DNA of 64,000 nucleotides from Roseateles_B sp041906185. GTDB taxonomy: Bacteria; Pseudomonadota; Gammaproteobacteria; Burkholderiales; Burkholderiaceae_C. This document shows positions 7,794 to 15,879 of this stretch, one piece after another (positions within the stretch are counted from its first letter, which is position 1; every line of letters starts with the position of its first letter). The translations under genes were made by a program, and so were the position numbers. The DNA lies in assembly GCA_041906185.1 (NCBI GenBank), contig JAYRJQ010000005.1:124001-188000 (forward strand), in the 5' to 3' direction. The notes below the pieces were generated by a model. The model saw only the letters and a list, made by a program, of their open reading frames with translations, did no database searches and had not been told where the DNA came from.

Positions 7794-8915
7794 ATGGCGC
7801 AAGACCTGACCCCATCTCCTGCCCCTGCGCCGTCCGAGGCCGTGCCAGCGACCGCCATGGCAGGCAATGACGCCCCTGCGCCAATGACGGCCACCCGCCT
7901 GGATTCGCACCTCCTGTGGATCGCACCGGCCATCGGCGCGCTCTACGGGCTGCTGATCCGCGTGGGGGCCGCCTGGTTCGGGCCCTGGCTCCGAAGCCAC
8001 GGCTACGCCCACGAGGTCGCGGGCGTGATGAGCGGCGGCTTCCTGCTGCTGACGCCCGTTGTCATGGGCATGCTCACCATCCATGCCCGCCGCGCCCAGG
8101 GCTGCAGCTGGCTCTTCGCCTGCTTCGGCCCCTGGGTCGCCACCTTCATGATGCTGCTGGGCAGCATGGTGACGATGCTCGAAGGCGCCATCTGCGTGGT
8201 GATGATGGCGCCGCTGTTCCTCGGGCTCTCCAGCCTCGGCGGCCTGCTGATGAAGCTGCTGCAGACGCTGTGGGGCCTGCGCGGCCGCTTCGTCGGCGCC
8301 GTGGCCGTGCTGCCCATGCTGGCGCTGCTGGTCGAGGGCCCGATGACGCAGGCCGATGCCTGGCAATCCATCGAGCGCTCCGTGGTGGTGGCCGCGACAC
8401 CGGAGCGCGTCTGGCAGGAGATCCTCGATGCGCGGGGCATCCGGCCCGAGGAAATGCCGCACACGCTGATCCACCTGATCGGCGTGCCCCGCCCGGTGGA
8501 GGGCATTCACCACCAGCGGCCGGACGGCGAGGTGCGCGAGTCCCGCTGGGAGCGCGGCGTGCACTTCCTCGGCCGCGTGACGGCGCGCCGGGAGCATCGG
8601 GAGATCGCCTGGCGCTACGAATTCGCGCCGGACTCCTTCCCGGCCGGCACCATGGACGATCACGTCGTGATCGGCGGCCGCTACTTCGACCTGGGCGAGA
8701 CGCGCTTCCTGCTGACGCCGCTGGAGGGCGGCCGCACGCGCCTGGACATCGAGGCGCACTACCGCGTCAGCTCCAGCGTGAACCTGTACGCCGTGCCGGT
8801 GGCGGCGCTGCTGGGCGAGGACTTCGTCGAGGCCCTGCTGACGCTGTACCGCCTGCGCGCCGAACGGCCGGACCCGCGCCCCGCGGCGGTCGCAGCCGCC
8901 ACGATGGGCGGCTGA
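7794..8915 (+). CDS. Membrane protein with C-terminal SRPBCC (START-like) domain
   Basis: A protein of 373 residues. After a Pro/Ala-rich start there are about four membrane segments (residues 40-190, including LLWIAPAIGALYGLLI, LLTPVVMGMLTI and VAVLPMLALLVEG). A cytosolic SRPBCC domain follows: IERSVVVAATPERVWQEILD, then WERGVHFLGRVTARRE, WRYEFAPDSFPAG and GGRTRLDIEAHYRVSSS. SRPBCC domains bind hydrophobic ligands; the ligand is unknown. Codons 3-7 (AQDLTP) are made by one copy of the dispersed 13-base word at 7799-7813, so that word lies within the first 20 bases of the gene. A near ribosome site GAGGAG is at 7779-7784. Confidence 0.8.
   Translation: MAQDLTPSPAPAPSEAVPATAMAGNDAPAPMTATRLDSHLLWIAPAIGALYGLLIRVGAAWFGPWLRSHGYAHEVAGVMSGGFLLLTPVVMGMLTIHARRAQGCSWLFACFGPWVATFMMLLGSMVTMLEGAICVVMMAPLFLGLSSLGGLLMKLLQTLWGLRGRFVGAVAVLPMLALLVEGPMTQADAWQSIERSVVVAATPERVWQEILDARGIRPEEMPHTLIHLIGVPRPVEGIHHQRPDGEVRESRWERGVHFLGRVTARREHREIAWRYEFAPDSFPAGTMDDHVVIGGRYFDLGETRFLLTPLEGGRTRLDIEAHYRVSSSVNLYAVPVAALLGEDFVEALLTLYRLRAERPDPRPAAVAAATMGG
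7799..7813 (+). repeat. Dispersed word GCAAGACCTGACCCC, copy 1
   Basis: Exact copy at the 5' end of the SRPBCC gene, read there as A-Q-D-L-T-P. Confidence 0.85.
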
Positions 8916-9115
8916 TCGTCAGGCCGCCGGCCCGCGCCGGCTTGAAAGCTGGCGCCACGGGCCCATCTGACATCCCATGTTCCAGTTCATCCATCCGCGC
9001 CCGGTCGTCGACCGCCGCCCCGTCGCCGAGCACAGCGTAAAGGTCCAGGCGATGGCGCTGCCGGCGCTGACGGCGCTGACGGTCCAGGCCCCGGTGCGGC
9101 CGACCGCGCCCACGC

Positions 9116-9631
9116 TCAGTCCGCCAGCAGCGCCCAGCGCTCGTGGTCACGCCAGCGGCCGTTGATCTTCAGGTATCGCGGCGAGAAGCCTTCCTGCCGG
9201 AAGCCGCAGCGCCGCGCCAGGGCCAGCGACGCCGCGTTGCCCGGCTGGATATTGGCCTCGAGGCGGTGCAGCTTCAGTCCCTGAAATGCCTCGCGGCACA
9301 CCGCCTTCAGCCCGAGCGTCATCAGCCCCTGGCCGGCGTTGGGGGCGAAGGCGTAGTAGCCGAGGTAGGCGCTGCGCAGCGCGCCCATCACGATATGGCT
9401 GAGGTTGACCACGCCCACGAGGCTGCCGTCGTCCGGCCGGACGACGAGAAAGGCCTGGTGCCCGGGGGCGCGCATGCGCTCGAGGTAGGCCGCGAAGGCC
9501 TCGGCATCGGACGGCGGCGCCACCCAGCGCCCGTGCAGGCGCCGGCTCGCCTGCACGGCGGCCAGGAAGGCGGGGGCGTCGGCCGGGGCCGGGCTGCGCA
9601 GAAGGACGCGGGGCAGGGGCGGTCGGGGCAT
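9116..9631 (-). CDS. GNAT family N-acetyltransferase (RimJ/RimL type)
   Basis: A protein of 171 residues. The N-terminal part (LRSPAPADAPAFLAAVQASRRLHGRW) and the pattern LVGVVNLSHIVMGALRSAYLGYYAFAP, then GQGLMTLGLKAVCREAF and LHRLEANIQPGNAASLALARRCGF, match acetyl-CoA-dependent transferases of the ribosomal-protein N-acetyltransferase type. The acetyl-CoA loop is NAGQGLM, close to the family pattern Q/RxxGxG/A. The target amine is unknown. It stands alone on the minus strand between plus-strand genes. Confidence 0.9.
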   Translation of the reverse strand: MPRPPLPRVLLRSPAPADAPAFLAAVQASRRLHGRWVAPPSDAEAFAAYLERMRAPGHQAFLVVRPDDGSLVGVVNLSHIVMGALRSAYLGYYAFAPNAGQGLMTLGLKAVCREAFQGLKLHRLEANIQPGNAASLALARRCGFRQEGFSPRYLKINGRWRDHERWALLAD

Positions 9632-9814
9632 GGGCGGGCGAGGGAAGTCGGGCCCGCATTGTGGCGCGCCCCCGGGCAGATCTCATGCCCGGCGCCGGCC
9701 GCGATCCCCCCTTGCCGGGACAGGCCGGCAGCACGGGCCGGCCGTCCATCGGCTAGCCTCTGAGCGTGGCGGCGGCACTCGCGCCGTCTGACCCTTCCCA
9801 AGCCTGGAGCCCTC

Positions 9815-10294
9815 ATGTCCGACAAGAACACCGTTTGCCTGTGGTTCGACGGCACTGCCCTGGAGGCGGCCGAGTTCTACGCCCGCGTCTTCCCCGACAG
9901 CGGCGTCACCGCCGTCACCCGCGCCCCTGCCGACTACCCCAGCGGCCGGGCCGGCGATGTGCTGACCGTGCAGTTCCGCGTCCTGGGCATTCCCTGCCTG
10001 GGGCTGAACGGCGGCCCGGGCTTCCCGCCCACGCAGGCCTTCTCCTTCCAGGTCGCCACCGAGGACCAGGCCGAGACCGACCGCTACTGGAACGCGATCC
10101 TCGAGCACGGCGGTCAGCCCAGCGCCTGCGGCTGGTGCCAGGACCGCTGGGGCCTGCACTGGCAGATCACGCCGCGCGCCCTGAGCGAGGGCATTGCCGA
10201 CCCGGACCCGGCCGTGGCGAAGCGGGTGTTCCTGGCCATGATGAACATGGTGAAGATCGACATCGCCGCGATCGAGGCCGCCCGGCGCGGCTGA
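9815..10294 (+). CDS. VOC family protein, PhnB / 3-demethylubiquinone-methyltransferase-like
   Basis: A protein of 159 residues. The sequence (VCLWFDGTALEAAEFYARVFPDSGV, FRVLGIPCLGLNGGPGFPPTQAFSFQV, DRYWNAILEHGGQPSACGWCQDRWG, LHWQITP) follows the PhnB-like VOC group. Despite the domain name these are not methyltransferases; their activity is unknown. GGAG (9804-9807) is well placed before the ATG. Confidence 0.88.
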   Translation: MSDKNTVCLWFDGTALEAAEFYARVFPDSGVTAVTRAPADYPSGRAGDVLTVQFRVLGIPCLGLNGGPGFPPTQAFSFQVATEDQAETDRYWNAILEHGGQPSACGWCQDRWGLHWQITPRALSEGIADPDPAVAKRVFLAMMNMVKIDIAAIEAARRG

Positions 10295-10487
10295 TCCCGC
10301 GGCGGTGATCGGTCGTGCATCCCATGCTCTAGGGGTGCGCACGTCCGTCGTTAACGGGCCGATACATCTGCGCGCCCGCACCGGCGGCGGATCGGGCATC
10401 GTGGCGCCGCGGCACCAGCGATGCGCCGCGCTGAGAGGGATCGCATGGAAGCACAGGCGGGCGGCTGCGCCGGGCGCGAGGGTGGGC

Positions 10488-10523
10488 GTGATGGCGGGGG
10501 TGATGGCGAGCGTGATGGCGGGC
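10488..10523 (+). repeat. Three tandem 12-bp units
   Basis: Units GTGATGGCGGGG, GTGATGGCGAGC and GTGATGGCGGGC lie end to end just before the chosen ATG at 10541. Each is a whole number of codons. They lie in the leader if 10541 is the true start. Confidence 0.7.
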
Positions 10524-10540
10524 GGCAGCGCCAGGGCGGC

Positions 10541-12148
10541 ATGTCCGCCAGGGGGTGGGCCGCCGCGATGATGCTGGGGCTGAGCGCCTACGCCAGCGCA
10601 GCACCGGCGCCCTCGCCCGCGCCCGACGCCGCCGCCATCGGGCAGCTGGTCGAAGCCGCCAGCCTCGACGCCATGGCCGAGGCCTCCACCCTGGCCTGCC
10701 TGGAGATGGGCGCCCCGAACGGGGCCGCGATGGAGACGGCCTACGCCGAATGGCGCACCCGCCATCGCCTCGCCCTGAGCCGCTCGGTGGTGATGAGCCT
10801 GGCCGCGCGGCAGCACCGGGACCTGCCCTGGAAAGAGGTCAGCACCGCCATGCGCGAGCGGGTGCTCGGCGAGGCCCGCCCCGAGGTGGCGTGCGAGGCG
10901 CTGATGCGCGACTGGACCTCCCCCACCATGGACGCCACCGCCCTGTACCCGGCCGCCGAGGCCACGGCCCGGGCGCTGATCCAGGCCGGGGTCGCCCACG
11001 CGCCCTCCCCCGTGCCCACGCTCGGAGCGCTGCCCGGCGGGGGTCAGGTCTTGAGCGTGGCCCAGCTGCTGGCCCTGATCGAGCCCCTGCAGCGCGCCGG
11101 GGCCCCGCGCGGCAGCGTGCCGGTGCTGGTCAAGGGCCGGGTGCGGCGCTGGCTGGACGACCGGGTGAGCTTCCAGCTCGTGCAGGACGAGGGCGCCTTC
11201 CACGCACAGAAGCCCCTCAAGCTGCGCTTCGACGCCGAACCCCTGCTCGGGCGCGAGGTGGTCCTGCGCGCCACGCTGAAGGACCCGCGCGACTATTTCC
11301 TGGAGCTGGAAGACGCCCAGTGGGTCAGCGACCCGGCCGGGCTGCAGCCCTCCTCGCAGCCGGCGCAGGCGCTGCGCCGCAAGGACGTGCCGCTGCAGCG
11401 CGTGCTCGCCAAGCCGGGCCAGGGCCTGCCCGAGAAGGACTTCGCGGGCGTGGTGTTGCATGGCTACGCGGACTACAGCAACGGCTCGCAGTGGCGCGAG
11501 GAAGTGCGCTACCTGCTGCGCGACGGCAGCGCCTACCGCCGCACCGAGATGCCGCCGGACCAGCTCGATGCCGCGCGCTCACGCCGGCTGGAGCCCCAGC
11601 TCTGGCTGCGCTGGCGCGCCGCGGGCGATCACTACGAATTCCAGGCCCAGAACGACCAGGGCGCGCCCAAGGGCGCCTGGGAGGTCGGCCAGCACCGCCT
11701 GATGCGCCCCTGGCCCGCGGGCACCCGCCTCGAGGGGCGCTACAGCCGCAGCGCCTTCTACGGCAGCCTGTTCACCGGCGGCACCTCATCAACACGCGGC
11801 ATCCACTTGATGCGGGACGGTCGCTTCGAGCGCAGCTTCCATTCGCTGTCGGGGTCCGGCAGCCTCGCCGCCATCCAGGGCACGGCCATCTACGGCTCGG
11901 CCTCGGGAGACGGCAAGGGCAGCCAGAGCGTGGCCGGCGGCACCGTGGGCACCGGCCTCGGCAGCGTGACCACCACCACCGCCCCCAGGCGCCAGGACGA
12001 CGGCGCGAGCCGCCGCGGCCGCTACACGCTGAGCGGCTACGTCGCCGTCCTGCGCTACGACGACGGCCACGAGGAGCGTCTGCTGAGCTTCCCGGTGCGG
12101 GACGGCTCGGTCTTCCTCGGCGACGCCAGCTACACGCTCGACAAGTGA
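10541..12148 (+). CDS. Exported protein of unknown function
   Basis: A protein of 535 residues from ATG 10541, chosen because it starts a good signal peptide (WAAAMMLGLSAYASAA). The frame is open further upstream through a tandem repeat that would encode a Gly/Asp/Arg-rich leader, which is unlikely. No known domain is recognised. The first third is helical; the last part holds RLEGRYSRSAFYGSLFTGG, GIHLMRDGRFERSF and a final strand-rich region ending VFLGDASYTLDK, which could be a beta-sandwich. A copy of the dispersed word encodes GGQVLS at 11040-11053. The next gene follows after 44 bases and is also exported, so the two may act together. Confidence 0.72.
   Translation: MSARGWAAAMMLGLSAYASAAPAPSPAPDAAAIGQLVEAASLDAMAEASTLACLEMGAPNGAAMETAYAEWRTRHRLALSRSVVMSLAARQHRDLPWKEVSTAMRERVLGEARPEVACEALMRDWTSPTMDATALYPAAEATARALIQAGVAHAPSPVPTLGALPGGGQVLSVAQLLALIEPLQRAGAPRGSVPVLVKGRVRRWLDDRVSFQLVQDEGAFHAQKPLKLRFDAEPLLGREVVLRATLKDPRDYFLELEDAQWVSDPAGLQPSSQPAQALRRKDVPLQRVLAKPGQGLPEKDFAGVVLHGYADYSNGSQWREEVRYLLRDGSAYRRTEMPPDQLDAARSRRLEPQLWLRWRAAGDHYEFQAQNDQGAPKGAWEVGQHRLMRPWPAGTRLEGRYSRSAFYGSLFTGGTSSTRGIHLMRDGRFERSFHSLSGSGSLAAIQGTAIYGSASGDGKGSQSVAGGTVGTGLGSVTTTTAPRRQDDGASRRGRYTLSGYVAVLRYDDGHEERLLSFPVRDGSVFLGDASYTLDK
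11040..11053 (-). repeat. Dispersed word, copy 2 (reverse orientation)
   Basis: GGGGTCAGGTCTTG on the plus strand, the exact complement of CAAGACCTGACCCC. In the gene it reads G-Q-V-L with codons GGT CAG GTC TTG. Confidence 0.85.
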
Positions 12149-12192
12149 TGCCCCTCAGCCACCCACGCTCAAGTCTTTCACTGGAGATGCGC

Positions 12193-13002
12193 ATGTCCCG
12201 CACCCCGCCCACGCCCCCGCAAGTCACGCGCCGCGCCACACCGTCATGGCGATCGAGACTGTCCGCCTCGCTCGGTCGCGTGCCGGCCGCAGTCCTCGCC
12301 GCCCTCCTGGCCACGGCCCTCGCTCTGACGGCGGCCGGCAACGCCCGGGCACAGGCGGCCCCCAGCCTGGCCGAGCAGATGCGCGCCATGCTGGGCCGCC
12401 CCGCCCTTGCCAGCGCCAATGCGCCGGGCGCCACGGGCACGCCACCCGCGGCGTCCGGGGCCGCCCCCCGCGCCGCCGCCACGCTGCCATCCACCGCGGC
12501 GCCCGTCCATGCGGAGGGGCCGCCGCAGCTGCGCCAGTCCGCCACCGAGCTGGCCCAGCGCTTTCCGGCGGCCCAGCGCAGCGCCATGACGCGAGCCTTC
12601 GAGGAGTCCTTCGCCTTCTGGCGCAAGCTGGAGGCGCAGCTGGGCCTCGCCCCGGACGACCTCGCCGCCGGGCTGGCCGCCTTCATCGCCGGCAACTACG
12701 CCGTCTTCATGCAGCAGGAGGTGCCGGACGATCAGTTCAGGACGCTGGTGCGGCAGATGCAGGGCCTGCTCGGCCAGAGCCCGGGCATCCAGCAGGCCAG
12801 CGCGGCGCAGCGGCGCGCGATGTTCGAGCAGCTGGCGATGGTGGGCACCTTCATGGTCGTCTACCGGGAGCAGCTCAAGACCCGGCCGAACCCGGCCGAG
12901 GAGGTCCACTTCCGCCAGACGGCCAAGGCCAACCTCGAGACGGCGCTGGGCGTGGGCGTGGAGCGGATGCGCCTCGGTGCGCAGGGGCTGGAGCTGCGCT
13001 AG
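12193..13002 (+). CDS. Exported DUF6683-like protein
   Basis: A protein of 269 residues. ATG 12193 is chosen because GGAG (12183-12186) is 6 bases before it; ATG 12187 is the alternative. An unusually long N-terminal region (SRLSASLGRVPAAVLAALLATALALTAAG) is a probable signal peptide ending near residue 50. A Pro/Ala-rich linker follows, then a helical domain with LAAGLAAFIAGNYAVFMQQEVPDDQF and QRRAMFEQLAMVGTFMVVY, which resembles the DUF6683 family of short exported helical proteins. Function unknown. It follows the unknown exported protein at 10541 on the same strand. Confidence 0.75.
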   Translation: MSRTPPTPPQVTRRATPSWRSRLSASLGRVPAAVLAALLATALALTAAGNARAQAAPSLAEQMRAMLGRPALASANAPGATGTPPAASGAAPRAAATLPSTAAPVHAEGPPQLRQSATELAQRFPAAQRSAMTRAFEESFAFWRKLEAQLGLAPDDLAAGLAAFIAGNYAVFMQQEVPDDQFRTLVRQMQGLLGQSPGIQQASAAQRRAMFEQLAMVGTFMVVYREQLKTRPNPAEEVHFRQTAKANLETALGVGVERMRLGAQGLELR

Positions 13003-13023
13003 GACTCAGCGGCCTCGGCGACC

Positions 13024-14091
13024 TCAGCGGACCAGCGGGGCGATGCGCTCGCGCAGCAGCTGGAGCTGCGCGTCCAGCATCGGCAGGTTGGGGTCATGCC
13101 CGACCTGCGGCAGCAGGACCAGCGCTTTGTGCGGCGCCTTCAGGCTGTCCACGTAGCGCTGGGTGACGTCGGGCGTGGTGAGCAGATCCTCCGCCCCCTG
13201 CACGAAGAACAGCGGCACCTGGAACTCGGTGCCCAGCTGGCGCAGATGGATCGTGGACGCCATGCCGTCGCCCTGGAGGCCCACGAACTTCAGGAAGGAG
13301 TAGTCCTCGCCCGCCTCGTAGTCGGCCTGCGCCTGGGGCGTGGTGTAGAGCGCCGGCGGCTGCCACCAGGCCGTGGGCGCCGGGACCGTGCGCTGCGCCT
13401 CGTAGCGGCGGATCACGCGGCGCACCTTGCCGAAGCTGCGCGGGTCCGTCCAGGGCGGCACGCCCACGGCCTGCAGCACCGCCAGCGCCGCCGGGTCCTG
13501 CGCGGCCTGCACCCGCTGGAGCAGCTGGGCGTAGCTCTGCACGCCGTTCTCAACCCCGTCCACGATCTGCGAGGTGCCGAGGTAGGCATGGAAGAGATCC
13601 GGGCGCGCATGCACCATGTACAGGCCCAGCGCCGAGCCCCAGGAGCTGCCCCACAGGATCACCTTGCGCTGGCCGAAACGGCGGGTCAGGAACTCCGCCA
13701 CCTCGATGCCGTCGCCGACCAGCTGCGGGACCGTCAGGGGCTCGTCCTCGCCGGGGCGGTTGCGCCCGTAGGTCCTGCCGGCGCCACGCTGGTCCCAATG
13801 GACGAGGGTGAAGTCCCGCGCCCAGGCGCCGAACATGGCGTCGCTGTAGGGGCTCAGGGGGTTGCCCGGGCCGCCATGGACGAAGAGCACGATGGGATTG
13901 CTGCAGTGATCCCCCCTCACCGTGACCCACTGCTCGATGCCGCCGATCTTCACGAAGCCCTGTTCATCGGCCTTCTGGGCGGGCGTGGTGCAGGCGGGGG
14001 CGGCGGCGAGCAAGTCCGCCGAGGAGGCCGTGGCGGCCCCGGCAGACAGTGACACGGCCAGGGCCAGGGCGGCGAGCGAACGATGGCGCAT
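13024..14091 (-). CDS. Exported S33 family alpha/beta hydrolase (proline iminopeptidase-like)
   Basis: A protein of 355 residues. The ATG at 14091 follows GAGGA by 6 bases and starts a signal peptide (SLAALALAVSLSAGAATASS). The S33 signatures are clear: FVHGGPGNPLSP (oxyanion region), VHWDQRGAGRTYGRN, and the nucleophile elbow WGSSWGSALG with Ser. The acid lies in FVQGAEDLLT and the His in LPQVGHDPN. Family members cleave N-terminal proline or small esters and amides. Export to the periplasm is inferred from the signal peptide. The gene converges with the DUF6683-like gene, 21 bases apart. Confidence 0.9.
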   Translation of the reverse strand: MRHRSLAALALAVSLSAGAATASSADLLAAAPACTTPAQKADEQGFVKIGGIEQWVTVRGDHCSNPIVLFVHGGPGNPLSPYSDAMFGAWARDFTLVHWDQRGAGRTYGRNRPGEDEPLTVPQLVGDGIEVAEFLTRRFGQRKVILWGSSWGSALGLYMVHARPDLFHAYLGTSQIVDGVENGVQSYAQLLQRVQAAQDPAALAVLQAVGVPPWTDPRSFGKVRRVIRRYEAQRTVPAPTAWWQPPALYTTPQAQADYEAGEDYSFLKFVGLQGDGMASTIHLRQLGTEFQVPLFFVQGAEDLLTTPDVTQRYVDSLKAPHKALVLLPQVGHDPNLPMLDAQLQLLRERIAPLVR

Positions 14092-14220
14092 GCGGATCCT
14101 CAGAATGTGAAGGCCCGAGAGTAGCGGCGCTTGTTCTCCATGACCGTGGACATGCCCGGGCAGATGAGGCGGCCATCCCACAGCGGTCCCGCGAGGATCA
14201 CGCGGGCCGTGCGGTCCCGT

Positions 14221-15879
14221 TCAGCGGGAGGCCGTGTCCCAGGCCGCGAAGCGAGGGGGCGCGTCCGTGCGATCGAAGGCCACCTCCACGCGGCCCGCCT
14301 GCATCCGGATCACCGCGAAGCCGTCGCCCGGGTGGTCGGCCCAGTCCGTGACGACGCAGCGCAGCGGGGGCGCGGTGGCCGTGCCCGAGCCGCCGCCCTC
14401 GGGCATCAGCGCGAAGGAGTCGGGCACCTGGAAGGCCTCCTGCTCCGTCACCGAGAAGGGCCAGGGCGCATGCAGCGCCGAGCTGTGCAGGCTCAGCAGG
14501 CGCACGCGGGGCTGGTCCGTGCGCAGGCCGCCGTGGCCGTCGTCCACGCCGACCCAGGCGGTGGCAAAGCCGCTGCGGTGCTCGTCACCGGAGAGGAAGA
14601 CGACGTCCTGGGCGCCGTGCGTCCACAGCGCGCGCAGCAGGTCGTGCTGGCTGGCGGGGAAGCCGTCGAAGGCATCGCTGGCCGCGGCCGCGCCGGGGTA
14701 CTCCGCCACGCTGCGGCGGCGCGGCAGCAGCAGCGAGCCGCTGAGCACCACCCGCGGGCGGGTGTCCGGCTGCGCGAGCCAGCCCTGCAGCGCCTGCCAC
14801 TGCGCGTCCCCCATGATGCGGGCGGACATCAGGCGCGACTGCGGCCGGGGCTCGCGCTCCAGGCGCGCGTCGGCGATGAAGAAGCGCACGCCCCGCCAGT
14901 CGAAGCGGTGCCAGAAGTGCCGGTGCAGGCCCTCGCGCTCGCCGGGCTCCCAGCGCGCGGCCCAGGCGGCGGCGCGGGCCGCGTCGATCCAGGGTCCGCC
15001 GTCCTCGCGGCCATCGCGGCGCAGCACCGGCCCCCAGTTGTCCTCGATCTCGTGGTCGTCCGGCGCATGGACGATGCGCTCCAGCGTCGGCGGCAGGTGC
15101 CGCACGAGGCCGGCCTTGAACTGCTGGTAGGCCCGTGTGTAGCGCTCGACGGCGCTGTGCGCGTCCGCGAGGCCGCCGCTGGCATCGGCGTAGATCTCGT
15201 CCCCGGCGATCAGCAGCAGCGAGCAGGCGCGCCCCTCGGGCGTGTGGCGGGTGAAGTCCACCATCCGCGCCAGCGCGGCATCCACCGGGCCGGCGCGGCG
15301 CGGGTCGCGCTCGGCACCCTGGCGCGCGTCGAGCAGGCCCGGCGGGTACTGGCAGGCGGCGAGGAGGAAGCTCAGGCCCTCCTCGCGCGGCGCCGCTTCA
15401 TCGGGCTCCGGGCGCGTCACGAAGGCATGGCGCAGCGCCGTTGCGTCCATGGCGAGCGCGGCCCGCAGCGCGTCCTCCAGCTCGTCGTCGGCCGTCCCGG
15501 CGTGGCGGGCGGACTCGATCCACTGCCCCCGCACATCCGCATACAGCAGCAGGCACAGCAGGCCGGTGCCGGGCGCCTCGGGCACTTCCTCGAGCGGCAG
15601 GCGGCAGCGCAGGGCTTCGCCCGGGTGGGCCTGGCCCGCGAGCTCGAAATCACGCCGGCGGACCTGCCGGTGCAGCGGCTGCGCCGGGTCGAGCGGCTCG
15701 TAGCCCGCCGCGGTTTCGCGCACCGGCAGCCAGGCCCACTCGCGCGGCCAGCCCAGCTCAGGCCGCAGCGCCGTCAGCAGGGCCAGGGTGTCGCCCTCCT
15801 GCCGCCGCTCCACGCGGTGCAGCGGCGGCCAGGCGCAGCGGGGCTCGACCGGCGGGGGAAGGTCGGTGCGCCGGCTCAT
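14221..15879 (-). CDS. PhoD-like metallophosphatase (cytosolic)
   Basis: A protein of 552 residues with no signal peptide. The PhoD-like metallophosphatase core is visible: LLLIAGDEIYADA, VHAPDDHEIEDNWGP (GDxHE-type metal ligands), VRFFIADARLEREP, and VVFLSGDEHRSGFAT. Classic PhoD proteins are exported phosphodiesterase/phosphatases; absence of a Tat signal here suggests a cytosolic enzyme on a different substrate. Its ATG overlaps the stop of the GMC/hydrolase fusion gene (ATGA, 15876-15879), so it is the last gene of the kinase-fusion-phosphatase operon and likely works on the same compound. Confidence 0.85.
   Translation of the reverse strand: MSRRTDLPPPVEPRCAWPPLHRVERRQEGDTLALLTALRPELGWPREWAWLPVRETAAGYEPLDPAQPLHRQVRRRDFELAGQAHPGEALRCRLPLEEVPEAPGTGLLCLLLYADVRGQWIESARHAGTADDELEDALRAALAMDATALRHAFVTRPEPDEAAPREEGLSFLLAACQYPPGLLDARQGAERDPRRAGPVDAALARMVDFTRHTPEGRACSLLLIAGDEIYADASGGLADAHSAVERYTRAYQQFKAGLVRHLPPTLERIVHAPDDHEIEDNWGPVLRRDGREDGGPWIDAARAAAWAARWEPGEREGLHRHFWHRFDWRGVRFFIADARLEREPRPQSRLMSARIMGDAQWQALQGWLAQPDTRPRVVLSGSLLLPRRRSVAEYPGAAAASDAFDGFPASQHDLLRALWTHGAQDVVFLSGDEHRSGFATAWVGVDDGHGGLRTDQPRVRLLSLHSSALHAPWPFSVTEQEAFQVPDSFALMPEGGGSGTATAPPLRCVVTDWADHPGDGFAVIRMQAGRVEVAFDRTDAPPRFAAWDTASR

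Noticed and set aside
8916..9115. Small plus-strand gene at 8977
   Set aside because: The 62-codon frame has no ribosome site or family and overlaps the GNAT gene end.
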